A DNA stretch of 8,464 nucleotides from Lachnospiraceae bacterium (lineage in GTDB: Bacteria > Bacillota > Clostridia > Lachnospirales > Lachnospiraceae), in contig DLYC01000115.1 in NCBI GenBank assembly GCA_003447895.1, positions 2,539 through 11,002 on the forward strand, given 5' to 3'. Below the pieces are notes generated by a model, which ran no database searches, was not told where the DNA came from, and saw only the letters and a list, made by a program, of their open reading frames with translations. Each line of letters begins with the position of its first letter. Position 1 is the first letter of the stretch. This document shows, piece by piece, positions 1 to 7,084 of this stretch. Position numbers and translations under genes: made by a program.

Positions 1-27
1 AGGGGAAATGTGGAGAGGAAGCGAACT

Positions 28-1740
28 ATGCGATATAAAAAGGGTTGGAATTTCCTTTTCCCATTCATATTCATAATCATGATCGCCCTGTCAGGGTGTG
101 CGGACGAAGAGGCTCCGGGAGGCGTGACTGACGTCTCCGGTGCCTTGTTTTTGTCTGAAAACGCAGGGGAAGGTGACGCGGAGAGCGCTCAAGAGAGCGG
201 TGTCTCGGAAATTTCGGGCGCGCAGACGGATCCCGGGGTTACGCCGGCGGCGAAAGAGCTCAGCGAGGAGGAGTGCGCGGAGCTGGAGTCTTTTCTCAAT
301 GACACCGGCTGCTACGGATTTCTTCTCTCTGTCTACGAGAGGCCGCAGGACCTTGACGCGGAGCAGGTTTTCTTTGTGGGCGCGGGGCTTGAGACGGGGA
401 GAGTGACCGACGAGGAGAGAGAGGCGTATCTTGAAAGGACCGGAAAAGAGGAAGCCGTCAACCTTTTCAAGCTGAGCGCTCCGCAGGTATCGGACTATCT
501 GCTGTACAGAGCGGGGATCTCCTATCAGGAGCTCTCGGACAAGCCGGACTGGGTCTATCTGGAGGACTACGACGCGTACTACCAGTGCCACGGAGACGAG
601 GAGACCAATCTCAGCAGCTTCGAAGTGACAGACGGAGCGGTCCAGGGGGACTACTACCGGGTACATTACAGGCTGAAGCGAAATGCCGCGGATGCGGACG
701 GATGGCATATTCCCTGCTATGAAGTGATCCTCAAAAAGAACGGGGACAGCTACCGGTTCTGCGCAAACCGCCTGTGGATGGAGAAGGACCTTTTGGCCAG
801 GACTTTCCTCAGGACGGACCTTCATCCCGGCGGCTACGCGGCGGTCTGTGCCTACAGCCCCGAGAAGAATGTCAGCGAAAACGCCGATGTGACCTTCGCG
901 ATCGTCCAAAACGGAGACGTCAAATACCTTCTTCCCGGAATGGAGAGCACCAATATCCGGAGGAATCTGATCTTTAATAATGTCCGCGCGGTCGACTGCG
1001 GGGACTACAACGGAGACGGGAGGACGGAGATCCTCACCATCTGCCGTTATCAGCTCGGAAGGAGCGGAAAAGCCAGAGAGGACAACCTGGAGGCGAGGAT
1101 CTACAGCCTCGACGAGCACGGGGAACCCTATCTGGAGAAAGCGCTGACCAGACGGATCAACAGAACGCTGAAGACGCTGTCGATCTCCGCGATCGAATCC
1201 TATATCAGGACGGGGAAGACGCGGCCTGTGTACAAGAGCTGGGAGGAAGCTTACGCGGCGGAAATCTCGGAACTTGATCCGGAGGATTTTGACCGCTTCG
1301 CGCTGATCTACATTGATGACAACCGGGTTCCGGAGCTCCTGGAAATGGGCACTACGCAGGCCAAAGGCGCACGGATCGTGGTGTATCATGACGGCGTGAT
1401 GGAGGAGACCAAGGTCAACCGGACCTTCTCCATCCTGCGAAAAGAGAATCTTCTTTACAGCATGAACGGAACGGGGAACATGTTCTCGGAGACCCTCTAC
1501 ATCATCACGGGAAACCGCCTGGGAATCTTCCAGAACGGAAACTACGGAACCAGGGACGCGGCGGTCACTTCCTATAAGAAGGACGGAACGCCGAGCTACT
1601 CCTATTACTGGGAGGGGTCGGAGGTGTCGGAGGCAGGGTACAGGGACGCCCTGAATTTCATCTTCGACAAGACCCGGGCCTTTGGACCGGACAAGCTCAA
1701 GATGCTGACCCGGGAACAGATCCTGCAGGAACTCAAATAA
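28..1740 (+). CDS. Putative secreted lipoprotein of unknown function
   Basis: A 570-residue protein starting at ATG 28, chosen because GGAGAGGAA (12-20) lies 7 bases upstream; an in-frame GTG at 10 would add six residues but has no visible ribosome binding site. The N-terminus is a lipoprotein signal: MRYKKGW, a hydrophobic stretch (residues 9-21), then lipobox LSGC with Cys24 as the predicted lipidated residue. Residues 25-85 are acidic, Ser/Gly/Ala-rich and probably a flexible tether. Residues 326-334 read DYNGDGRTE, a D-x-N-x-D-G-x-x-E calcium-loop pattern like that of FG-GAP/EF-hand-type extracellular repeats. A second, degenerate version (YIDDNRVPELLEM, from residue 428) resembles the 'D-x-D-x-x-P-E-L' segments of many clostridial secreted proteins. 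It ends in a palindromic terminator-like repeat and converges on the deacetylase gene. Export and lipidation are well supported. The function is not recognised; an envelope or ligand-binding role is only inference. Confidence 0.88.
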   Translation: MRYKKGWNFLFPFIFIIMIALSGCADEEAPGGVTDVSGALFLSENAGEGDAESAQESGVSEISGAQTDPGVTPAAKELSEEECAELESFLNDTGCYGFLLSVYERPQDLDAEQVFFVGAGLETGRVTDEEREAYLERTGKEEAVNLFKLSAPQVSDYLLYRAGISYQELSDKPDWVYLEDYDAYYQCHGDEETNLSSFEVTDGAVQGDYYRVHYRLKRNAADADGWHIPCYEVILKKNGDSYRFCANRLWMEKDLLARTFLRTDLHPGGYAAVCAYSPEKNVSENADVTFAIVQNGDVKYLLPGMESTNIRRNLIFNNVRAVDCGDYNGDGRTEILTICRYQLGRSGKAREDNLEARIYSLDEHGEPYLEKALTRRINRTLKTLSISAIESYIRTGKTRPVYKSWEEAYAAEISELDPEDFDRFALIYIDDNRVPELLEMGTTQAKGARIVVYHDGVMEETKVNRTFSILRKENLLYSMNGTGNMFSETLYIITGNRLGIFQNGNYGTRDAAVTSYKKDGTPSYSYYWEGSEVSEAGYRDALNFIFDKTRAFGPDKLKMLTREQILQELK

Positions 1741-1744
1741 AAAG

Positions 1745-1812
1745 AAAGGTGCCTGACACCATTCCATTTTTATAAACTGTGTTTATAGAAAAAGAATGGT
1801 GCCAGGCACTTT
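1745..1812. repeat. Palindromic repeat copy 1, likely bidirectional terminator
   Basis: An imperfect inverted repeat with arms of about 32 nt around a TGT loop. The left arm begins AAAGGTGCCTGACACCATTC and ends TATAAAC; the right arm begins GTTTATA and ends GAATGGTGCCAGGCACTTT. One single-base gap and a few mismatches separate the arms. A run of seven T (1810-1816) follows on the + strand, and the - strand continues into CACCTTTCTTTTTATT, so either transcript could end here. It lies between the stop codons of two convergent genes, and its T-run overlaps the stop codon of the deacetylase gene. A second copy of the same design lies at 7858-7929. That it belongs to a dispersed REP/MITE-like family is inferred from the two copies. 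Confidence 0.85.
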
Positions 1813-1814
1813 TT

Positions 1815-3308
1815 TTAGTTATTGATGGCGTGGTGGCAGGTATTGGACTCTGATGTGATCGGAAGGAAGGTGTAGCCCTCCTTGAGCGCATCCGTTATGA
1901 AACGGTCCATCATACCGACGGTGTAGTCCTTGATGTCATGGCACAGAATGAAGGAATTCTCGTATGTGTGGATTCCGTTCATCATGTTCTCATACATGAC
2001 ATCTCCGCTTGTGGTATCACCCGCGTCGCCGCTCGTCACGTTCCAGTCCACATAGGTGTAGCCCTTCGCCTCGGATTCGGCCGCGAGCTTTGTCATAATG
2101 CCCTCGCAGTAGTTGGCGCTGATCGTGTTGGAGGCGCCGCCCGGGAACCGGAAGATGTCCGTTCTGCAGCCGGTCTGCTTCTGAATGACCTCCTCCATCT
2201 TGTTAAAGTCATCCCAAAAGGCCTCGGAACTTGAATAGATCTGTTCGTAATCGTGCGTCGCCGTGTGCACGGCAACGGTATGTCCCGCCTTGTACTCGGC
2301 CTTGATCAGGTCCTGATAGTCCTCGAAAGCCGCTGTCACGAAGAAGGTCGCCTTGACCTTGTGCTTTTTGAGGATCGCCAGCAGTTCTTTCGTATACGGG
2401 CCCGGCCCGTCGTCAAAAGTCAGATAAATGACCTTCTTGGGATCCATATTCTCGGGAGCCGCGGCCGGCTTGCGTTTCACCGTCACATAGCGGCTGAACT
2501 TGGCCTCATTTCCCCACTCGTCGCTCACCGTGTAGGTGACGGTATAGGTGCCGACTTTATTGGTGTTCACCTTGCCGGATATCTTGATCTTCTTGGTGAC
2601 ATCGCCGTCCGCGTCATCGTCCGCCGTCACATCACTCTTCCAGGTGTCCCCTTTGTAGAGAAAGACTTCCTCCCCGGAAGGGAAGTGGAAGACCGGCGCG
2701 TTTCGGTCGTCGTAAAAGATCTCGCGCTCCGCGGTGGCCTTGTTGCCCGCGTTGTCGGTTACGGAGTAGTAGACGACGCCGTCTCTCTCCTCGCTCTCCA
2801 CGCGGCTCGAAATGTCACCGTCGTGGTTGTCGGTTGCCGTAAAGCCCTCCTCTTCATAACTGTGATGAGGGAGCGTGTAGTAGTCATCGATGTGCTTGAG
2901 CTCGATCACGGGAGGCGTGGTGTCGACGATGTTCACCGTTCTCGTGTCGGTAGCGCTCACCCACAGGAATTTGGCGGTGTAGGTCACCGTATAGGTGCCG
3001 GGTTCGTGAATGTTGACGTGCTCGGTGGAAACCTGAACCTCTAACGGGTGATGGACAAAGCTGAGGATCGAGCCCGTCGCTTCGGCGGATGCACCCGCGT
3101 CCCGGTAGGGCGTTCCGCATTCGCTCGTGACCTCCCGCCCGCCTTCGAGCGAGAAACGGATCTGCCATTTGTTGATGCCAAAGACAAAAATAAGGACTGC
3201 GGCAAGAACAAGGATAACGGTGATCAGGACGTTTCTGATGGTGTGCTTTCGGCGGCGCCGTCTTCCCGGAGGAGGAGAGGAGCCCTGCCGTCTGTCAATA
3301 TTTTGCAT
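1815..3308 (-). CDS. Membrane-anchored polysaccharide deacetylase (NodB/CE4) with Ig-like domains
   Basis: A 497-residue protein. The start is ATG 3308, since AAGGAGG lies 8-9 bases upstream; the in-frame GTG at 3317 is part of that Shine-Dalgarno sequence. The basic N-terminus (RRRRRK, residues 17-21 and on) precedes one membrane segment (about 25-45), giving a type II anchor with the rest outside the cell. Three beta-rich Ig-like segments of DUF5011 style follow (about 49-128, 133-198, 203-279), with recurring 'GTYTVTYT' and 'VTDNAGN' signatures. The NodB homology domain spans about 292-487. Its family motifs are visible: TFDDGPG (D299, D300), HTATHD (metal-site H348, H352), RFPGG (R387), DWN (D421, W422) and LCHD (H457). 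By family these enzymes N- or O-deacetylate cell-wall or surface polysaccharide such as peptidoglycan GlcNAc or chitin-like chains; the exact substrate cannot be read from sequence. It has its own promoter and is transcribed away from the methionine synthase genes. Confidence 0.94.
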   Translation of the reverse strand: MQNIDRRQGSSPPPGRRRRRKHTIRNVLITVILVLAAVLIFVFGINKWQIRFSLEGGREVTSECGTPYRDAGASAEATGSILSFVHHPLEVQVSTEHVNIHEPGTYTVTYTAKFLWVSATDTRTVNIVDTTPPVIELKHIDDYYTLPHHSYEEEGFTATDNHDGDISSRVESEERDGVVYYSVTDNAGNKATAEREIFYDDRNAPVFHFPSGEEVFLYKGDTWKSDVTADDDADGDVTKKIKISGKVNTNKVGTYTVTYTVSDEWGNEAKFSRYVTVKRKPAAAPENMDPKKVIYLTFDDGPGPYTKELLAILKKHKVKATFFVTAAFEDYQDLIKAEYKAGHTVAVHTATHDYEQIYSSSEAFWDDFNKMEEVIQKQTGCRTDIFRFPGGASNTISANYCEGIMTKLAAESEAKGYTYVDWNVTSGDAGDTTSGDVMYENMMNGIHTYENSFILCHDIKDYTVGMMDRFITDALKEGYTFLPITSESNTCHHAINN

Positions 3309-3334
3309 AAGAATCACCTCCTTTGCAGGGTTTT

Positions 3335-3364
3335 ACTATACTTCTTTTCAAGTGCCGGTGTCAA
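3335..3364 (-). promoter_or_regulatory. Sigma-A-type promoter of the deacetylase gene
   Basis: On the minus strand, -35 TTGACA (3359-3364, perfect match) and -10 TATAGT (3335-3340, five of six) are separated by 18 bases. The expected transcript start is near 3328, leaving a leader of about 20 nt that holds the AAGGAGG ribosome binding site. Confidence 0.8.
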
Positions 3365-3434
3365 CCGAACAGAAGGGGCCCAATTGTGAGCAAAATATGA
3401 ACAAGGAAACGATCGGGAACGGACAGAGGGGAAG

Positions 3435-3472
3435 TTGCGAAGTTTGGTGCAATTGGGTAAGATGATTGTAAT
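3435..3472 (+). promoter_or_regulatory. Weak candidate promoter for the methionine synthase operon
   Basis: Two overlapping pairings are possible: TTGCGA (3435-3440) with TAAGAT (3458-3463), or TTGGTG (3444-3449) with TGTAAT (3467-3472). Each has a 17-base spacer. The second has a better -10 (five of six) but a poor -35. A promoter is expected here because the upstream gene is divergent, but neither match is strong. Confidence 0.3.
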
Positions 3473-3521
3473 TATTCAGAACCCCGCGTCCAGAATGCTT
3501 TGCACGATGGACTGTGGGCGT

Positions 3522-3550
3522 TCGGAAGCGCTTTGCGCGGAGCGCTCCGA
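3522..3550 (+). promoter_or_regulatory. Leader hairpin before the reactivation gene
   Basis: TCGGAAGCGCT (3522-3532) pairs with AGCGCTCCGA (3541-3550), giving ten base pairs with one bulged A and an 8-nt loop. It ends one base before the AAGGAGG ribosome binding site (3552-3558). No U-run follows, so it is not a classical terminator. It could influence translation initiation or mRNA stability, which is inference. It does not resemble a cobalamin or SAM riboswitch that I recognise. Confidence 0.4.
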
Positions 3551-3563
3551 CAAGGAGGAACGT

Positions 3564-4241
3564 ATGGAACTTATGCCGCGTCCGGTGCCGGACCGAAGGG
3601 AGATCATCCGCTACCTGGGCTATCGCGGGGATACTCCCGGGAGGGAAGTCCTCGAGGAAATTGAATACTGCGTCCGCGAGCTCGAAAAAGCGGCTGCGCC
3701 CCGCTTTATCTACGAGAGGTTTGATCTTGAGAGAGCGCGCGGGGAGGACGGGGAAGAGGTCCTTCTTATGGCCGGGCTTTCGATCCGGAGCAGGGACCTG
3801 GCCAAAAACCTGTCAGGGTGCAGGGGCGCGTACATGATGGCGGCAACGATCGGACCGGGGCCGGATCTTCTGGTGCGGCGCGCGAGTGTCACAAAGATGA
3901 GCCGGGCGGTCATCTATCAGGCGGCCGGGGCGGCAATGATCGAGAACTGGTGCGACCTCATAGGAGAGAGGATCCGGAGGGAGGCCGCGAAGGAGGGGCT
4001 CTTTACAAGGCCCCGGTTCTCGCCGGGCTACGGGGACCTGCCCCTTGAAATGCAGAGGGATCTGGTCAGGATCCTGAACATGCCCAAGGAGATCGGCGTG
4101 AGCCTTACGGATACCCTTCTGATGACGCCGAGCAAGTCTGTGACCGCGCTGATCGGGGTGTCGGAGACAGCGAAGGACTGCGGGGACCGGCGGTGCGAGG
4201 CGTGCGGATCGAGGGCGGACTGCCCGTACGAGGCGCCGTGA
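3564..4241 (+). CDS. Stand-alone methionine synthase reactivation (AdoMet-binding) domain protein
   Basis: A 225-residue cytoplasmic protein starting at ATG 3564, 5 bases after GGAGG (3554-3558). It resembles the C-terminal activation domain of cobalamin-dependent methionine synthase. That domain binds S-adenosylmethionine and supports reductive remethylation when cob(I)alamin oxidises to inactive cob(II)alamin. Visible signatures are RPRFSPGYGDLPL (residues 149-161), matching the family's R-x-x-P-G-Y-x-x-x-P AdoMet-binding segment, and LMTPSKSVTALIGVS (186-200), matching the conserved region near its end. A four-cysteine tail follows (C206, C211, C214, C220; spacing CX4CX2CX5C), which E. coli MetH lacks but which I recall as common in stand-alone clostridial versions. 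The stop lies 51 bases before the metH start on the same strand. That metH lacks this domain, so the two products very probably act together. The electron donor is not shown by the sequence. Confidence 0.9.
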   Translation: MELMPRPVPDRREIIRYLGYRGDTPGREVLEEIEYCVRELEKAAAPRFIYERFDLERARGEDGEEVLLMAGLSIRSRDLAKNLSGCRGAYMMAATIGPGPDLLVRRASVTKMSRAVIYQAAGAAMIENWCDLIGERIRREAAKEGLFTRPRFSPGYGDLPLEMQRDLVRILNMPKEIGVSLTDTLLMTPSKSVTALIGVSETAKDCGDRRCEACGSRADCPYEAP

Positions 4242-4292
4242 CAGCTCCGGAAAGAGCAATGAAACTGAAATGGGAATTTGGAGATGAGAGAG

Positions 4293-6779
4293 ATGAAAAG
4301 AGATATTCGAGAGCGGCTTGGAAGAGAATGGCTTGTCTGCGACGGCGGAACAGGTTCGGTCCTTCAGGCGAGAGGCCTCAAAGGCGGAGAACTGCCTGAG
4401 ACCTGGAACCTTATAAGGCCCGAGGAGATCATAGCGCTCCACAGCGGATATCTGGAAGCAGGGTGCGATATTTTCAACACAAATACATTCGGCGCGAATG
4501 CACTTAAATTTCCTGAGAATCTGCGGGAAATCGTCACAGCGGCAGTGGAGCTTGCGAAGGAAGCGAGAAGAAGGACCGGGCGCGAGGACGCCTTCATAGC
4601 GCTCGACATAGGGCCTACCGGAAAGCTCCTGGAGCCTCTGGGGGACCTGCCCTTCGAGCGGGCGGTGGAACTGTTCGCGGAGGTGGTCCGGTACGGAAGT
4701 GCGGCGGGGGCCGACCTGGTGCTCATCGAGACGATGTCGGACAGCTACGAGGCCAAGGCGGCCGTGCTCGCGGCCAAGGAGAACTGCGATCTGCCCGTCA
4801 TGATCACAGTGACCTACGACGGGAAGGGAAAGCTACTGACAGGCGGAACCGTCGACTCGACAGTGGCGCTTCTGGAGGGCCTTAAGGTGGACGCCCTGGG
4901 CGTGAACTGCGGCCTCGGGCCGGAGCAGATGCTCCCGATCGTGAAGCGGCTGACCGAGGTCTGCAGCCTGCCGCTGATCGTAAACCCCAATGCGGGCCTT
5001 CCCAGGACAGAGGGCGGAAGAACGGTCTACAATGTCGGCCCTGAGGAGTTTTCCGAGTGGATGGAGAAGATCGCGGCGATGGGCGTTCACGTAGTGGGCG
5101 GCTGCTGCGGAACGACGCCGGCCCACATCCGGAGGACTTCCGAGAGGATCCGGAAGCTGCCCATAAGACCGCCGGTTCCCAAGCACAGAACGGTGGTGAG
5201 CTCCTTCTCGCAGTGCGTCGAGATCGGAAAGCGCCCTGTGATCATCGGCGAGCGAATCAATCCGACCGGAAAGAAGAAGTTCAAGCAGGCGCTCAGGGAG
5301 AAGGACCTCGAATACGTCCTTCAGGAGGGCCTTCGGCAGGAGGACAGCGGCGCGCACATTCTGGATGTCAACGTGGGGCTTCCGGAAATCGATGAGCCCG
5401 CCATGATGGTTTCCGTGATCCGGGGCCTTCAGAGTATTTTGACCCTGCCGCTTCAGATCGACACGACAGACCCCGTGGCGCTCGAACAGGGCATGCGCCT
5501 CTACAACGGAAAACCCATGGTCAACTCCGTCAATGGCAAAAAAGAGAGCATGGAGACGGTTTTTCCCCTTGTGCGCAAGTACGGAGGCGTCCTGGTGGCG
5601 CTGGTCCTCGACGAGGGAGGTATCCCGTCGGACGCGGAGGGCCGGATCCGGATCGCGAAGAAGATCTACGAGGAGGCGGACCGCTACGGCGTTCCGAGGG
5701 AGGACATCCTGATCGACGGACTCGCGATGACGATCTCCTCCGACAGCACCTCTGCCCTGGTCACTCTGGAGACGATCAGAAGGGTGAAAGAGGAGCTTCA
5801 CGGGAACACGATCCTGGGCGTATCCAACATCTCCTTCGGGCTTCCGAGAAGGTCGATCATCAACGCGCACTTTCTGACAATGGCGATGCAGTGCGGCCTG
5901 TCGGCGGCGATCATGAATCCCGGAAACGAGGACATGATGCAGTCCTACCGCGCCTACTGCGCGCTGGCGGACCTGGACCCGAAGTGCATGGGCTATATCG
6001 AGGCCTACGCGGGGACGCAGGAGCCGGAGAGAAGGCCTGCCGCGGGAGCTTCGGGAGCCGGGGCGGCCGGGGCGGCGCACAGCGCCGGAGCCCGTACGGC
6101 GGACGGGGCGGGAATCGGCCCGGCCGGGGGCTCGGCAGCGGGGGCAGCCGGCGGCAGAGCGGGGATGGGCCTCTCCGAGTGCGTGCGGCGCGGAATGGCG
6201 GAGAGCGCGGCGGCCGCCGCGGCAAAGGCGCTTGAGACGACGGGCGCCCTGGAACTGATCAATACGGAGCTGATTCCGGCGCTGGATGAAGTGGGAAAAG
6301 GATTCGAGAAGGGAACGGTCTTTCTCCCGCAGCTTCTGATGAGCGCGGAGGCGGCCAAGGCGGCCTTTGAAGTGGTCAAGGAGACCATGAAGGGACAGTC
6401 CCAGAAGATCAAGGGGCGCATCATTCTTGCCACGGTAAAGGGCGATATTCACGACATCGGAAAGAATATTGTCAAGGTAATGCTGGAAAACTACGGCTTT
6501 GAGGTCTTAGACCTCGGAAAAGATGTGGCGCCGGAGACCATCGTGGATACGGCCATCCGGGAAAAGATAGAGCTGGTGGGGCTGAGCGCCCTGATGACAA
6601 CGACGGTCGTCAGTATGGAAGAAACCATCCGGCTTCTCAAGGAGAAGAAGCCGGACACAAAGACCGTGGTCGGCGGAGCCGTGATGACGCAGGAATACGC
6701 GGACGCGATCCATGCGGACTGCTATGCCAAAGACGCGATGGCGACAGTGCACTACGCGGAAGAAGTGTTCGGCGCATAG
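4293..6779 (+). CDS. metH: Cobalamin-dependent methionine synthase (homocysteine, folate and B12 modules)
   Basis: An 828-residue enzyme that transfers a methyl group from 5-methyltetrahydrofolate through cobalamin to homocysteine, making methionine. ATG 4293 is preferred because GGAG (4280-4283) lies 9 bases upstream; ATG 4284 and TTG 4278 are in frame but badly spaced. The homocysteine-binding module (about 10-290) has DGGTGSVLQ and zinc ligands C206 (GVNCG) and C271/C272 (GGCCGTTP). The pterin-binding module (about 312-575) starts at VIIGERINPTGKKK and includes DVNVGLP and NSVNGKKES. An Ala/Gly-rich linker (about 576-627) precedes the helical cap (628-700) and the Rossmann B12 domain, whose DIHDIG (D718, H720, G723) supplies the cobalt-ligating histidine; SAL (765-767) and GG (794-795) are also present. 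The protein ends after the B12 domain: the activation domain is absent and encoded just upstream. It reads as full length for this short architecture. No terminator is seen after the stop. Confidence 0.96.
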   Translation: MKRDIRERLGREWLVCDGGTGSVLQARGLKGGELPETWNLIRPEEIIALHSGYLEAGCDIFNTNTFGANALKFPENLREIVTAAVELAKEARRRTGREDAFIALDIGPTGKLLEPLGDLPFERAVELFAEVVRYGSAAGADLVLIETMSDSYEAKAAVLAAKENCDLPVMITVTYDGKGKLLTGGTVDSTVALLEGLKVDALGVNCGLGPEQMLPIVKRLTEVCSLPLIVNPNAGLPRTEGGRTVYNVGPEEFSEWMEKIAAMGVHVVGGCCGTTPAHIRRTSERIRKLPIRPPVPKHRTVVSSFSQCVEIGKRPVIIGERINPTGKKKFKQALREKDLEYVLQEGLRQEDSGAHILDVNVGLPEIDEPAMMVSVIRGLQSILTLPLQIDTTDPVALEQGMRLYNGKPMVNSVNGKKESMETVFPLVRKYGGVLVALVLDEGGIPSDAEGRIRIAKKIYEEADRYGVPREDILIDGLAMTISSDSTSALVTLETIRRVKEELHGNTILGVSNISFGLPRRSIINAHFLTMAMQCGLSAAIMNPGNEDMMQSYRAYCALADLDPKCMGYIEAYAGTQEPERRPAAGASGAGAAGAAHSAGARTADGAGIGPAGGSAAGAAGGRAGMGLSECVRRGMAESAAAAAAKALETTGALELINTELIPALDEVGKGFEKGTVFLPQLLMSAEAAKAAFEVVKETMKGQSQKIKGRIILATVKGDIHDIGKNIVKVMLENYGFEVLDLGKDVAPETIVDTAIREKIELVGLSALMTTTVVSMEETIRLLKEKKPDTKTVVGGAVMTQEYADAIHADCYAKDAMATVHYAEEVFGA

Positions 6780-6785
6780 AGTGGC

Positions 6786-7055
6786 TCAGCCCTCCACGAT
6801 GAGGTATCGTCCGTCTCCGACATCGAAGACTTCGGAGGCGTCCAGAACATCGCCGTCCGACAGGTCGACGCCGGCGTCTTCGAAGTATTTGCGGACAGCG
6901 CGCTTTCCCTTTACGACAACAGCGAACATCATCTCGAGAAAATCTTCCGCCTCCTCGGGGGTCGAAGCCACTTCTTCGGGGAAGAGCTGCAGCTGGTGTT
7001 TCAGGAAACAAGCGAGCACTTTTTGATCATATTTTGACGAATTCTTACTGGACAT
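6786..7055 (-). CDS. Small conserved-looking acidic protein, unknown function
   Basis: An 89-residue protein starting at ATG 7055, with AAGGAG (7065-7070) 9 bases upstream. There is no signal peptide or membrane segment, so it is probably cytoplasmic. The N-terminal half (VLACFLKHQLQLFPEEVAST, then an acidic helix with EEAEDFLE) looks helical. The C-terminus ends in DASEVFDVGDGRYLIVEG, a likely beta-hairpin. It resembles short uncharacterised proteins that I associate with Lachnospiraceae genomes, some carrying unsupported enzyme names; I assign no function. It is divergent from deoC and convergent with metH, only six bases separating the two stop codons, with no hairpin between them. The good ribosome binding site and protein-like composition argue that it is a real gene. 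Confidence 0.8.
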   Translation of the reverse strand: MSSKNSSKYDQKVLACFLKHQLQLFPEEVASTPEEAEDFLEMMFAVVVKGKRAVRKYFEDAGVDLSDGDVLDASEVFDVGDGRYLIVEG

Positions 7056-7084
7056 AGGATCTCTCTCCTTATTCTGTATGGGAT

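Noticed and set aside
91..1767. A 558-codon open frame on the minus strand opposite the lipoprotein gene
   Set aside because: It is Arg/Val/Pro-rich and has no motif. The plus strand has a ribosome binding site, lipobox and calcium-loop motif. The frame is open because of GC-rich codon use.
1745..1812. CRISPR-like or phage attachment-site repeat
   Set aside because: Only single palindromic units are present at two distant sites, with no spacer array, integrase or tRNA nearby.
2253..3044. A 263-codon open frame on the plus strand opposite the deacetylase gene
   Set aside because: It is a shadow of the deacetylase, whose NodB motifs are on the minus strand; the protein is low-complexity Val/Arg/Gly-rich.
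3381..3390. CAATTGTGAG resembling a lac operator half-site
   Set aside because: It lacks a matching second half-site at the right distance and has no sugar-utilisation context; it is probably chance.
3435..3563. A 43-codon N-terminal extension of the reactivation protein
   Set aside because: It has no ribosome binding site at its start, it would cover the hairpin and candidate promoters, and the family homology begins after ATG 3564, which has a strong AAGGAGG.
3309..3563. Cobalamin, SAM or T-box riboswitch ahead of the methionine synthase genes
   Set aside because: I could not find the conserved core elements of these riboswitches, and no terminator or antiterminator pair is visible; only one simple hairpin is present.
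4833..6452. A 539-codon open frame on the minus strand inside metH
   Set aside because: The composition is Arg/His/Leu-rich without recognisable domains, and it is fully antisense to well-conserved MetH motifs.
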